Assembly (NCBI GenBank): GCA_932294295.1
Contig: OW028577.1
Span: 6,351,501-6,415,500 of the forward strand
Origin: Alitta virens
Taxonomy: Eukaryota; Annelida; Polychaeta; Phyllodocida; Nereididae
Length of the DNA stretch: 64,000 nucleotides
Reading direction: 5' to 3'
Positions 23,601 to 34,801 of this stretch are shown piece by piece. The position numbers and the translations under genes are program-made. The notes beneath the pieces were generated by a model. That model made no database searches, was not told the origin of the DNA, and was given only the letters and a program-made list of their open reading frames with translations. Position 1 is the stretch's first letter, and each line of letters starts with the position of its first letter.

Positions 23601-26600
23601 CCCTCATTCGCACAAGTGGCTGCAGTTAATGAGCGGACACTAGCCAAGAAGTAAATTAATGGTGGATCATTGATGCAAAACTTATAAACTTGTACTGATA
23701 TGTGATATCAAGCGTAAAGCTGTTTAACAAAGCACAATGTTCCAAAACAAAAGGTTGTGAAAAGGGGTAATTTTCATTTGGGAATTTCAGGGGGGGGGGG
23801 GGGGGGGATGATTGCATTGATCATCCCCCACTCCTCTCAAAAACTGCTTATTAATGGTTCAAGAATAGATTGACAACATAATCAAGGATACAACTTGAGG
23901 CATGGAACTAGGCTGCAGTTTGCAGAGCTCGATGAATAAAGATCCATAAAATATATCAATGATAGGAGGTGAGGGGAGCTGGAACAACTGTCCAAACGCA
24001 ACCTGAAATTGGTAAGAAAAACTTTTAAGGTTATTTTAATTTAAAGAAGACATATATACTGAAACTAAACAGAATAAAATGTATCTGACTCATACCTCCA
24101 AGATCATGTAGTTCAGTGGAATTTTGCTCTTTGTTGGGAAACTGAGTAAACCTGCGGCACTGTGGATGAAATTTATATTATAATAATAAACAAATGAAAA
24201 ATCATATAAATTATTTGTTTATACTATGAGCAACATAGCAGAAAACCACACAAACAGCCTATCATATAAAACTTATGGAAATTATGGAAATTACTTTCTT
24301 ATATGAATTTCTAATTATGGTATCCATTGCAACCAAAACGATGCTAGGCTACCTAAATACCAACATAATATGTTGTTCAGAGTTCAAAAAGGTCATGAGC
24401 ATAATTTTTAAAAGTAATAGCTGAAAATTTTGAATTTAATAAATCTCAATGCAGGCCATGATGGATGCAAAAAAAAATTTAATTTTGTGCCCCGGCTGGG
24501 AGGGGTTGATAAATTCAAGTGCATGTATTGTAGTGGACTTTCTAGTAATATATATATAGCACTACACAGTACATACCAGTCTTTCCTTTCTCTGTTATGT
24601 GACAGTATAATTCTCTGCAACTGCTCTTCAATCAAGTAACGTTCAATAGCATGACTTCCTGGCAGGACAGGTCCCTGAGACAAACAAAAACATAAACATT
24701 ATATTTTCCTTTAACTTTAAACACAAACACCATTTAAAGCAGACTTGAGTGGTACTCACCTCTGGGGGGACATCAGTGTAGTCGAACAGTCTGAACACCA
24801 CATTGGGAAGTGGGTAGACAGCGTCTTCATGGTGAGAAGGTGGAATGATAGGGGGCAGGGTGTGTTGTAAAGCCTCGCTTAACACGCCGTCAAAAGCGAG
24901 ATATGGACGCAGGATCTGTTTCTCCATCCATTTGTTGTTCTGCAAATTCTTGATCTGTGCCCAGAGGCAGTCCAAATACTGAATATAAGAAAGCAAGATA
25001 TAGTTCGAAATACCTTCTGATGGTAATAAACAGAGCTGAGCTTTTCTCTGAGATTTATATCAAAACTTCATTCCATCTTGATTATGACATAAGTAATGTT
25101 ATTAAAGACAAACCTCTTCTTGAGGATGAGGATTATCAGAAGACCAAACTCTCAAAGCCGGGACATGGATCTTCTGACGTTTGCTGGAAGTAGAGCAGAG
25201 ATTTAAAGTCTAACCCTGAAATATTTGCTACACCCTTCTTGTTGGTAACTCTACCGCAATTGGTACTCCATTTAAATAGTTTAAACATGTTTGTTATCTT
25301 ACTTGATGTAATTTTCAATGGTCTGCAACAGAGCCAGGAACTCAGCCTCCTTTTTTTCAACTAGCTCTCGGCCAACCCAAGGAAGAGCAGACAAGACCGC
25401 ATAGACATACCAATCGGAACGCACCTATAAACGCGTAATCAAATGCAACATTAGAATTCCATAACATTTGAGCAGAAGTAATGTTAAAGTTATGAAGTAA
25501 AACTAAACATGCCCCAGAACATCTTTTTACACGATAAGATGTTATATAACTTTTTAGTTTTGTAAATATAGTCAAAACCTCCAAGGAAGGATAATGTTCA
25601 TAATTCAATTCAATCCATTACCACACAAAAACGTTCATGTTAAAAGAAAACAAAACGATGTTTAACATATCTCGCAAAAACTGGTGAAAGACTCCCTGCG
25701 GCATATTTGCTCTTACAATTATATCACAATCAAGTTATTATGCAATTATGAACAGTTCTGAACTTGAAACAGTCTCAAAACACAGATTATTTACCTGGGG
25801 AATGCTGTCCTCCAAAGTCACCTCTATGAAGTTGTCAATCATGGAGAGCAGAGATGAAGCCACAACAACATGGCAGTTCACCAGATCAGCCAGGAATCTC
25901 ACCTGAAAATACAGTCCTAATGCAACGAAAGGTCTCATGCCAAATATTCTGAATCTTATCATGACAGAAAAGTGATATTTACCATCATTCTAGCATTTTC
26001 AAATTCATTGGACTTGATGGCTTCCTTAAGGTTTCTGATCAAAAGCTCAACGAACTGAAAGGAAAGATTTATCAGTGGTTATTAGGGTGAAATACATTAA
26101 ATAAGTTACTGGAGTTCTCCATACAAAGTTGTTTCAGCTTGTAGGGATAGTAAATGAATGTACCTCTCCACCAGCGATGTAATTCTTTGCATTCAATAGG
26201 CCCACCAGCGTTGAGTACACTGCTAACTTTTCTGGCATTTTCACCACACTGCAAAGGCAACAAAACATTATGTTCAATAAATAATAACACTTGAAGCCAA
26301 TGGCCAAAGTTGCAATGCAAGCTATACGCACTAAATAAGATCTACTAGATATCAATATATAACATTCATAACACAGTTAATAGCTACTAAATACTAATAT
26401 AATGAAAATATTACCATTCACACAAAATCCGCAGAATCTTTTGCTTGTAATTTGGCAAATCAGCCTCCAGAACACTTGCCAGGCCTTCCAGGTTGCTTTC
26501 CAGAGAGGATGTGCTCTGAAGATAACACATATATCAAGTCAGAAAATTCCCCTTATAATAATTGGACAAACAATTTTATTTTTATCTAGAAATCAACATT

Positions 26601-28663
26601 AACCTACCTTTTCTCCAACACGCATGATGAGAGACTCCAAACGATCTTCGATTTCGACGGTTTCGGAAGTCCTCCGCCTCTTGCGTGTGGAAGGTCCTGT
26701 TATTAAATAAATAAAAAGTAAATTGTTTATCATCATTCTCACAAAAATCTGCGATAATGGCAAGTTTTACTGAAAAGCTACATTTACATTGAACCGTCTT
26801 CAGGTGCATAAACCTATTCAAATTAATGACACTTGATCATATCATGGAAAATGAAAAACGTGTTGTTTTTTGTGATATATTGTACAATGGTTACATTTGA
26901 GACATGAAGATAAGAACACCAGAAAATGTCTATTTACAATGAGGCCGACAATATGCGTATCTGTTAGCCATATTTTAGGACTAGTTGCAACCTTCTACTG
27001 GGTGTTTTCACAAAGATATGCAACATATGTCAAGTAAAGAAAATGTGTCCTGTTTGACATTATAAAAAACATAATATTTTTGATGTGGAATAAGTCTGCC
27101 AAGCTGCATTGTAGAAAGGATAAAGGTTTGTTCTATTCCTAAATGAACTCATGGCAGCTGCTTACTTTTCAGGGAACCACTTGAAACACAGCAACTTTTC
27201 TGTGATTTCCATCACATGACAATCACAACAAAATGTTATATCATACATCAAATTGAAGCTTAGGTTGACATGACATAAGATGAACATATGGCTACTGCAT
27301 TAAATAATTTACATCCAATTGAATATCAGGGCTACGAAGCTCAAAACCTAAGCTTCAATTTGATGTATGATACAACACATTTTGTTGTGAATAACCTATA
27401 ACTGGAAGAAGCTGAATTTCGGGGAACCAAATGAAACGCAAGAGTGCCGAGTGACAGACAGACACCAACTTTATTATTTTATTCCACTTAGTATTCAGAA
27501 ATAATCTTTTTCACAGTATATTTCACACAATGAGTGGTGAGGAATAAAGAATTGAACATTGGAGAAGAAGGAACGGAGAGGGACAGCTTAAGATATGATC
27601 TTGTCTTTTTTTTTAATCTTGAGTTATAGCTCGTCGTAAGCTCAAACTTGCCTGTAAAGCAGGAAGTCAGTTTGCTATTTGCTAAATTTAAGTTTTTTTA
27701 CTTGCACATTAAATGTTTGGGAAGGGTAAATCTGTCAATTATAAGAAGAGGCTTTGCTGTTATTTACCATGTTTGTATCTTTTTGTGAGTATTGTATATG
27801 CTTAAGTTTATGAAAACAGTTCTATTGACTGAAATTGTTAATGATAAAGAGGTATGATTTAAAATTTTTAAACCTTAGACATATGTCTTGTTGAGCAACT
27901 GTTAAAATTTTGCTTCACTCATTTTGTAGTTGTGAATTTTTAAGTGAGCCAAGGTCAGTTTGGAGATATCGCACTCTTAAAGTTCAAGTTTACATTGATT
28001 TATTAGCAATTTATTTTGTGTCACGCTGGAATTCTAAGACAAAAAAAAATTCTAATCATGATTTGAGCTTGTTATTAGTTATTACTACATTGTCGCAATC
28101 AAAAGATTGAAATAAAGAGAAAAATTGTTCGGTCCAAAATTGCCATGTCACACAAAATAGACCACCTGAATACTCATGACCTCTAGTGGAATTGGCAGGC
28201 TCCAGGAAATGTTAACAATTTTTCAGGTAGTATTTAACAATGATCACATAGATAGTTTATTGTTCATTCAGGAGCCCCTTTTATGAAGCTAATTTGTTTA
28301 TTGTGTCCAAACTACGACTGTAGTGTAGGGCAATAAATTAAAATAAACTTAGTCGTCTCCCAGAATATTAAATACTGCAAATTATTATTAATCAATTGAC
28401 AATCCTCGCAAGTGGCCGTTTTCTCTCTCATTTAGCTGTCCTGGAACGGTGTCCGTCTTGGTGATCGGCCGTTTTGACCAAACTACATTGCAATCCACAT
28501 TTGAACTTTGTAAATTTAATGCAACTGGTTTAAGCGGTTAGTTTGTTCAATTTCAGATCCACATAGTCTCATGTGTGTGTGCAATCTCTTTAATTTACTT
28601 CAAACAACAAAGGGAATACCAACCATCATCATCGTCGCTGGAATAAGCTCGTCGGCGAGACAT
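20648..28663 (-). CDS. NCBP1: Nuclear cap-binding protein subunit 1 (CBP80)
   Basis: 22 exons join in frame: 28624-28663, 26608-26696, 26415-26515, 26164-26248, 25983-26054, 25795-25902, 25303-25424, 25114-25183, 24760-24978, 24577-24674, 24096-24159, 23892-24002, 22935-22999, 22706-22843, 22349-22569, 22101-22194, 21799-21892, 21602-21705, 21351-21465, 21103-21231, 20861-20974, 20648-20761. The product has 788 residues (human 790). It opens [14 protein letters not shown] with a basic nuclear-import stretch (TRKRRR) and continues through three MIF4G-type helical domains. Clear anchors are [60 protein letters not shown] and FQQFCALRS at the C-terminus. CBP80 binds the small subunit NCBP2/CBP20 and holds it on the m7G cap of nascent transcripts, serving splicing, export and the first round of translation. 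A minus-strand AATAAA lies at 20624-20619, soon after the stop. Intron 1 (1.9 kb) carries an inverted repeat. Confidence 0.98.
23247..23385. repeat. Tandem duplication, 69 bp x 2
   Basis: Two adjacent 69-base copies starting ACCATCGGCATAGGAGCAAA differ at only two or three positions. They lie in NCBP1 intron 12. High identity shows a recent duplication. Confidence 0.95.
23789..23807. repeat. Poly(G) run
   Basis: About 17-19 consecutive G on the plus strand inside NCBP1 intron 12. Similar homopolymers occur at 19259 (G), 39420 (C) and 55765 (G). Confidence 0.9.
27222..27390. repeat. Inverted repeat, ~43 bp arms
   Basis: The left arm reads CACAACAAAATGTTATATCA then TACATCAAATTGAAGCTTAGG. The right arm is its near-perfect reverse complement ending TTTTGTTGTG at about 27389, with one short indel. 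The loop is about 80 bases. It lies in NCBP1 intron 1 and could be a small MITE or a hairpin-forming element. GGGAACCA..TGAAAC phrases flank it on both sides in direct orientation (near 27175 and 27421). Confidence 0.8.
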
Positions 28664-31148
28664 GTTTTTCTTCGGGAACAACGGCGTCTGTTCTTTATCG
28701 CCCACTGAAACCGGATTGCAGCCTCGCAGCAAAAAGGAAAAAAAATAGAAAAGAAATTACATCTATATTTTAACCAAAATATATATTAAAATGTAAAAAA
28801 ATAACATCAATGCATTTCAGTGGTGTTAAAATCATAATGCGAAGTAAAACCAAATATTATTTTGATATAAATTAAATAGTTACAACTTTTGTGAAATACA
28901 CGAGAGGACGCCACCAGCCAGTCAGTCTGGAATCGGGCGAGTCAAAAGAAGAGGCGTGATAAGGATGGAATAATGTGGTGATTAGACACAGAATCGTAAG
29001 TCTTATGCGGTGACACCTAGCAATGTAATAGACAGTTTTTAAGATATTGAGTGAAGCCTAAAGAAGGAATACATATGTACATAGTACTCCTTTAAGTTTA
29101 AGGGTGTGGAGGGCTTCATCCAATCACAGAAAGGTCTGTGATTCCATAAGACTTGCACTGTCTATGCTGAGGGCCAGTGAGGCAAGTAAAAACCCACGAT
29201 GGGGTATAAATGTGCATGGTGTGGACTCCAAGCCGGTGGTTGGGGCGAGTAAGTTGAAAAGTGAATTAAGTGGGAGTTAATTAACTTAGGACGATGGAAG
29301 GGGTCAGAAATTGTTGGTAACACCCTTATTCTTAATATAGTGAAGTGAAGTATGTCTTGGAGACGTATCCGGTGAGGAAAATTGTGGCAGGTATATGCAT
29401 GGTGATGGTGTTAGACTTCGACATACAGTAGCCGTCATGTGATATATGTATCGCGCTGAGGGCTAGTCAATATACAGGTCTCGGGATGATACAGAGTCTT
29501 AGGTGATGATACCAGGGAGACATCCATGACTGCTTCTTATATACTAAAAAGATTCATAACTGTAGCTTACATGGCCACATCCACTTTAACCAACTGCTGT
29601 GGCTAAAATTAATTTTTCTCATGCATGACACTTCACAAGATGATTATACACTACTTCAAGAATTATCCCCTGCAATTTCATATATATATATATATATTGG
29701 ATGACGTTGAAGTTATTTGTGTCCAAAGCAACTGCAAAATTCAGCTTTACAACTGCAGCTTAATCTGTATTGGGCGCATGGGCATAGCTAGCCTATGACG
29801 TCACAAATGAATGTCGTGATGGCATGATTTTGCTTCTGTTACAGTTTTACCAAAGATAGTATCATGTTTTGTTGTAAGACCTTTGTTCATAATTTCTGAG
29901 ACTTTCGATGAATTGGGATGATATTTCCCCCATCAAGTATATTCATATTTGCTGGACATTATACTAAAGGTGGTGACGTTGCTGCTTGTCAACAACTGAC
30001 AGCTTCAAGAGTAGTGGCACAGATTGAGTAGTTACTTGAGAAAAAGATATGTTGCAGAATGTAAGGGACTAAAATTTCTGGCTGAACTTTATTAATACAC
30101 AAAATGCTGTTCGAACTGGTGACGTTTATGAAACTGTGAGGATCCAAATTTGTCATTTTAATTTGTAGGTGTGTCCCTCAGATTGTTGCTGATTGGTGGA
30201 AATAAATATCATCCCTGTTTATTTGTTGCTCATTGGTTAAAATGAGATTGGTTGAATCTCATATCGTCTACTCGAAAAGCTGTATCGTCCTTCCCAGCCT
30301 TAATATCATCCCTCATAGATTAATATCGCCCAGGGAAAAACAGCAGTAACAGGGGGAAAACATGCTCAGTCATGGGATAAAACTTCTTATCACATGTTGA
30401 CTATTTAATACAAATAAATGTAATGATGTTTATTGCTGTAGACACACATAATGCATTACAATATGGTGTATTTGCAAAATATTAGTTAAATTCAAAAAAT
30501 TTGCAAAATAACATTTTATAAATAATTAATCAAATAGTACAAAAGTAAATCAAAGTGTGAGTGTGTAAATCTGGATCCACATAAAGTTCATGACTTCATA
30601 CATCTTTGATTAAATGTATAATACAGTAGTCTTCAGTAGAGCATTTCACTACTTGTGTGAAGTTTGAATTTAATTTTGTCAATTCAGTCACCGGTACTTT
30701 AGTAGCATGACTAATTATACTTAAGTTTTGGCCTATGATACTCTTCATTGATTTCAGACCATTGTTTGCAAGGTATTTCACAGTTTCGTTCTTGCTTTTT
30801 AGCATTGTGTATTGTGTATTGATATTGAAATGAAGAATATCCTATCTGTCTGTCTGTTAGACAATGATCCATCAAATCATCCTGATCTTATATATATATT
30901 TGAATTATACTCATTTCATTATTTCATCAACTGTATTGTATGCTTGATACATAGAAGATGATGGAAATATCATAACAGTTTAACTCCTAGCACCAATTAT
31001 CGATGACTGCTGATTGTATGGGACAAATTCAAAATACCATGATAATTGTTGTGTTGATAGTCTACCTGGCTCATTGCATTTTACATTTAAAAGCTTTAGG
31101 CATTCTATGTTCATTCTGGATGTGCAATATATATGCTGCTAATTGACA
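28664..31148. other. Intergenic, upstream of NCBP1
   Basis: No exon was recognised. The NCBP1 promoter should lie just right of 28663. A dispersed-repeat copy sits at 29160-29240, a (TA)n run at about 29680-29697, and a single CRE palindrome at 29796-29803. Everything else is unassigned. Confidence 0.5.
29160..29240 (+). repeat. Dispersed repeat, copy 2
   Basis: CTATGCTGAGGGCCAGTGAG and GTGCATGGTGTGGACTCCAA match the blocks at 9222-9290 and, inverted, 38393-38457. Confidence 0.6.
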
Positions 31149-31277
31149 ATTTAAACCCTTCTAATGCTCTGGCAAGGAAACGAGAAGGCGGTCTCTTGTG
31201 AGTGGCTTGAATAGGCCTTTATTGGCAACATACATAAATCAACACACATACAAGAGACATTACTCTTGTGGAAGCCC
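31149..31277 (-). repeat. Split direct repeat B, 3' terminal copy
   Basis: 129 bases identical to 31807-31935 except for one A/G difference near 31262. In coding orientation it is the element's 3' end, finishing GGGTTTAAAT at the insertion point. Confidence 0.95.
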
Positions 31278-31642
31278 CATGCTAATCAAACACAAGGAAT
31301 TCGCAAATGTCTCTGAAAACGTACATGTTAGTTATAGAACTTTAACATGAATGAAACTTACATATATTAGTATAAATGTCATGAGCAACAGACATGACTA
31401 ATCCAGTCTTATGGTAAGTTAAACAGTACCAGACTTATCCTAGTCTTATATAACTTAGACAATAATAATCAGCACAGGACTTATTCTAATGTTATCGCAA
31501 CTTAGATAATAATACTCACTGTGACAGACTGAAAATATATATACATATGATAAATATGTTATACAAGCAAATATATAGAGAAAAAATGGTGAACCATCTA
31601 GAATTAAAATGAACAATTTTGATGGGGTATTGGGAGGGTGGG
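31278..31642 (-). other. Unique segment inside the retrotransposon's right end
   Basis: 365 bases between repeat A and the terminal repeat B that have no partner elsewhere in the element. No convincing ORF; weakly AT-rich. It may belong to the 3' untranslated region of the genomic RNA. Confidence 0.6.
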
Positions 31643-31812
31643 AACGAAGGAATGAAAGCGAATGACCACTTAGCCCTTGTCCCATAGTTTTATAGGGCTT
31701 GGAAAGGGATTAAAATGATATGCCTATGATTGGCCGATATGAGGAGTGCGGCGCTAGGAAAGGTGGGGAGCATTAATGCTTAACTAATTTTATATTAATA
31801 AAATATATTTAA
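31643..31812 (-). repeat. Split direct repeat A, internal copy
   Basis: 170 bases identical to 36665-36834 except one T/C difference (GCGGCGC[T/C]AGG). It overlaps repeat B by ATTTAA at 31807-31812, forming the joined B/A unit expected of a circle junction template. Confidence 0.95.
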
Positions 31813-31935
31813 ACCCTTCTAATGCTCTGGCAAGGAAACGAGAAGGCGGTCTCTTGTGAGTGGCTTGAATAGGCCTTTATTGGCAACATACATAAATCAA
31901 CACACATACAAGAGACATTGCTCTTGTGGAAGCCC
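31807..31935 (-). repeat. Split direct repeat B, internal copy
   Basis: 129-base partner of 31149-31277. It follows the recombinase stop by about 94 bases in coding orientation. Confidence 0.95.
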
Positions 31936-32028
31936 ATTAGTGCGAAGCAATTCCCAAGAGCTATAGTATAAGGAAAAATTAAGAGGAAAAAATGGGGTTA
32001 AATCTAAAAATTCGCATATGATGTGTAA

Positions 32029-33015
32029 TTATTTGGGTGCGGTGAAGAGGGGGCGAGAACCTGAAGCAAAAAGGGCTGCCAAAGATGCAGTCTGAGCATC
32101 TGAAGGCCTAATGTATAATTTATAGGCTTCGGACTTCCAGCGCCCGAGGCGCTTAATTACAGGCTCTGGCAACTGAAGTGCTGCGGCGTCAGTAGCAACA
32201 CCAGCCCGCAGAGAATGGGGAGTGATATTGTCTGCTGAAAACCCTGCAGCCTGAAAAATCTGCTTCATTCTAAATGATAATAACCTGTGCGTCAAAGGTG
32301 CACCATCATGGAATAAGAATAATGGAGAGTCAGGAGATGCTTTCCTGGCTCTAAGGTATAAGCTTAAAGAGCAATAGGCACATACCACCGTGCCAGAACA
32401 ACCTATTGTAACAGAAAAACCGGCTATTGACGTTTTGGAGGAAGGTACTCTAACTACCATGAACGGTTCGGCTGATTGGTGAAAAGTAACTGCGGACGCC
32501 ACTAGGGGCCTAGACGCCCCTGGCGAGAAACAGTACTCCGATGCACGTAGACATCCAAAGTACGCGAGCAACATTGCCGAAAATATCATGAGATTGTCAT
32601 AATCATATGGGAGCAATCGCTGCAGATGATGAAGCATCTGGTATGAGACGGGAGAGGCCCTGACTGGCCCTGGACTCGCCCGCTCTACTGATTTGAGAGC
32701 CCACTTGAGTCGTGTGGTGTAAATATCTCTATGAGGAATGCCTGCTGCGACCAGCCACGCTCTCACCCCGGAGAGATATACCCTAATGGATGCGAGAGAA
32801 AGATTATTTAATGACAAATACGCTATAAACCTGAGAGCTGTAAGCTCGTCGAACTCCAAGGGATCTAACATATAAACACTGGAGAAATGGAGATACCGGT
32901 TGACCGCAGCAGAATAGGAACGGCGTGAGTTAACGGCCAGCCCGGCACCAACCAAACCAGCTACCCGTAAATCGAGATCTGAAAAGACATAAATAACTTC
33001 AGACAAGCTTATCAT
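32029..33015 (-). CDS. Retrotransposon tyrosine recombinase
   Basis: The 328-residue frame shows a SAM-like DNA-binding N-terminal part (RRSYSAAVNRYLHF, residues about 31-44) and a C-terminal catalytic domain. Catalytic residues of the tyrosine recombinase fold are visible: Arg157 in FGCLRASE, His267 and Arg270 in TPHSLRAG, Trp293 in GRWKSEAY at the H/W position, and the likely nucleophile Tyr301 in LYIRP. In this family the enzyme integrates the circular DNA copy through a covalent phosphotyrosine, in place of a DDE integrase. The ATG overlaps the end of the RT frame by 17 bases, so it may be translated by reinitiation or frameshifting. The ORF is undamaged. A start at Met1 keeps the whole N-terminal domain. 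Confidence 0.95.
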   Translation of the reverse strand: MISLSEVIYVFSDLDLRVAGLVGAGLAVNSRRSYSAAVNRYLHFSSVYMLDPLEFDELTALRFIAYLSLNNLSLASIRVYLSGVRAWLVAAGIPHRDIYTTRLKWALKSVERASPGPVRASPVSYQMLHHLQRLLPYDYDNLMIFSAMLLAYFGCLRASEYCFSPGASRPLVASAVTFHQSAEPFMVVRVPSSKTSIAGFSVTIGCSGTVVCAYCSLSLYLRARKASPDSPLFLFHDGAPLTHRLLSFRMKQIFQAAGFSADNITPHSLRAGVATDAAALQLPEPVIKRLGRWKSEAYKLYIRPSDAQTASLAALFASGSRPLFTAPK

Positions 33016-34801
33016 AGTAAGTGACGTTGGACGGCCAAATACGGGCCGGGATGCAATGTCCCATACGCCCTAGGAACTCATCGATTCTTCCTCTACTGAG
33101 GAGATCGGCATTGACATTGTCAAACGTGGCAATGTAAACAACAATAATGTCTATTCTATGACTCTCTACAATCAGAGCCCATTGTCTTACCAGCTCCATG
33201 ATTTCGGGCACTGGGGTATACAATTTATTCAATATATAACACGCAGCTGAATTGTCGACATGAAAAATGACTTTTGAATCAGCCCAGTCTGCAGCCCAAG
33301 TGGCCAATGCCTTTACTGCCGCGTGCATCTCTCGCCAATTGATGGATTGGTGGCCCAAAGGAGCCTGTGCACCTACGTACTGAATAGCAAACCAGCTATT
33401 GCCGGCCGCGGCGCCATAACCAAAATCACTGGCGTTCGTGTAGACATGCCATACTTTACCGACAGACCAGTCAGTTTTAAACATATGCACGCCGTTATGA
33501 CCATCAATGCAGTTGTACCACCACTCGATGTCAGCAATGGCTTCTGCCGTCAGGCGAACTTTATGGTGCAGCAACTTCGGCCTCTTGGCTAAGCCTATAA
33601 GTCGACCAAGAAAGGCCCTACCGGAGCGCACAACACGTGCAGCAAAGGCTAGCTTACCAACTAAACTAAGCAAACCTCTCTTTGTGCCCACTCGCTTGGA
33701 TCGCCAGCTCGCGAGAACACTCTTAATCTCAGCTACCCTGTCTTCAGAAATACTAAGCTCAAAATGCTCGCCATCAACAATAATCCCTAGGAATTCTACT
33801 ACCCTGGATGGAGAAGTTACTTTGGCTGACTGAACTTTAAAACCGGATTTATCACACACTTCGAGCATCTTGTCCAGTTGAGCCCTGCAGTCGCTCTCAG
33901 ACTCAGCTATCACCAAAAAATCGTCAACATAACGAACCAGATTATCTGTGACCCCTTCATACGTCATGAACGCACGTAGTGCTTCTGCAAAACAGTCAAA
34001 AAGCGCCGGTGCTGATCGAAGTCCGAAATTCAAAACTTTAGAAAAATAAAATTGAGGAGAATCTGCGATTGAAGACCACTGAAATCCTAATAAGTGCCAA
34101 TCATCAGGATGCACGCCTATGTGCTTATAGGCATCCTTCAAGTCCAGCTTGGACATATAAGGTGCCTGGAATTTAGTGCAGCAAACGACAGCATCATCGA
34201 CAGTAGAATACTGCAATGAAAAATCATCAGGATCTATGTCACTATTAACTGAGCATGAAGGCGGATAGGACAAGTCATGTATCAGCCTAATCTTTGACTT
34301 ATCCCGTTTCATAAATGCGCCCAACGGTGAAACCACATAAAAATCAAAATCGGGTATTTCAAAAGGGCCATACAATCGACCCATGGCAAGGTCGAGGTCA
34401 ATGACCCCGGTTACAGCTTTATGAAATTCGAAGGCTGAAGGCCAGTTAGGGGATATGACTGTAGCAGAAGCTGCAGGCCTCCCAATCTTAACCCCATTAT
34501 GTAATTGGCCAAGCAGGCGCTGGGCTTTCTCTAGATTATAAACTAGGGGTAAGTGCTCAATCCAATATGGTTCATTCAGGAACATTATTGGGCCTCTGCT
34601 TAGACTTGCAGCATTTGGTACAAATCCTGAACCCTTCATGACCTCCACACCCGGCACAGACGTGTTTTCTACTGCACTTGGCACCATATTTACACTTGTC
34701 GTCTTGGAATCTATAGCAGACCTCATTATGGGATTGACCTTGGGTCTGAACTTGACCTGGTTTTTTGAATTTGGACAGGTCGTTGGCCTGCCCAGGGCCA
34801 C
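32999..34801 (-). CDS. Retrotransposon reverse transcriptase / RNase H
   Basis: The 600-residue frame carries RT motif A (MSKLDLKDAYKHI, Asp220), motif B (FGLRSAPALF) and motif C (YVDDFLVI, Asp293-294), followed by the thumb/connection and an RNase H domain from about residue 445. In RNase H the usual first catalytic Asp is replaced by Asn456 in HVYTNASDFGYG, a single G-to-A change (AAC for GAC). The Glu in NWREMHA (about 491), Asp in FHVDNSA (about 516) and Asp in NADLLSRG remain. The RT fold groups with DIRS/Ngaro enzymes rather than LINEs. The frame overlaps the Gag-like ORF by 230 bases at +1, so the true start may lie upstream by frameshift. The ATG at 34801 is only the first Met of the open frame. 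Confidence 0.95.
   Translation of the reverse strand: MALGRPTTCPNSKNQVKFRPKVNPIMRSAIDSKTTSVNMVPSAVENTSVPGVEVMKGSGFVPNAASLSRGPIMFLNEPYWIEHLPLVYNLEKAQRLLGQLHNGVKIGRPAASATVISPNWPSAFEFHKAVTGVIDLDLAMGRLYGPFEIPDFDFYVVSPLGAFMKRDKSKIRLIHDLSYPPSCSVNSDIDPDDFSLQYSTVDDAVVCCTKFQAPYMSKLDLKDAYKHIGVHPDDWHLLGFQWSSIADSPQFYFSKVLNFGLRSAPALFDCFAEALRAFMTYEGVTDNLVRYVDDFLVIAESESDCRAQLDKMLEVCDKSGFKVQSAKVTSPSRVVEFLGIIVDGEHFELSISEDRVAEIKSVLASWRSKRVGTKRGLLSLVGKLAFAARVVRSGRAFLGRLIGLAKRPKLLHHKVRLTAEAIADIEWWYNCIDGHNGVHMFKTDWSVGKVWHVYTNASDFGYGAAAGNSWFAIQYVGAQAPLGHQSINWREMHAAVKALATWAADWADSKVIFHVDNSAACYILNKLYTPVPEIMELVRQWALIVESHRIDIIVVYIATFDNVNADLLSRGRIDEFLGRMGHCIPARIWPSNVTYYDKLV

Noticed and set aside
32029..33015. Bacterial or phage integrase contamination
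   Set aside because: It is part of a eukaryotic retroelement with RT/RNase H and split repeats, flanked by animal introns and exons.
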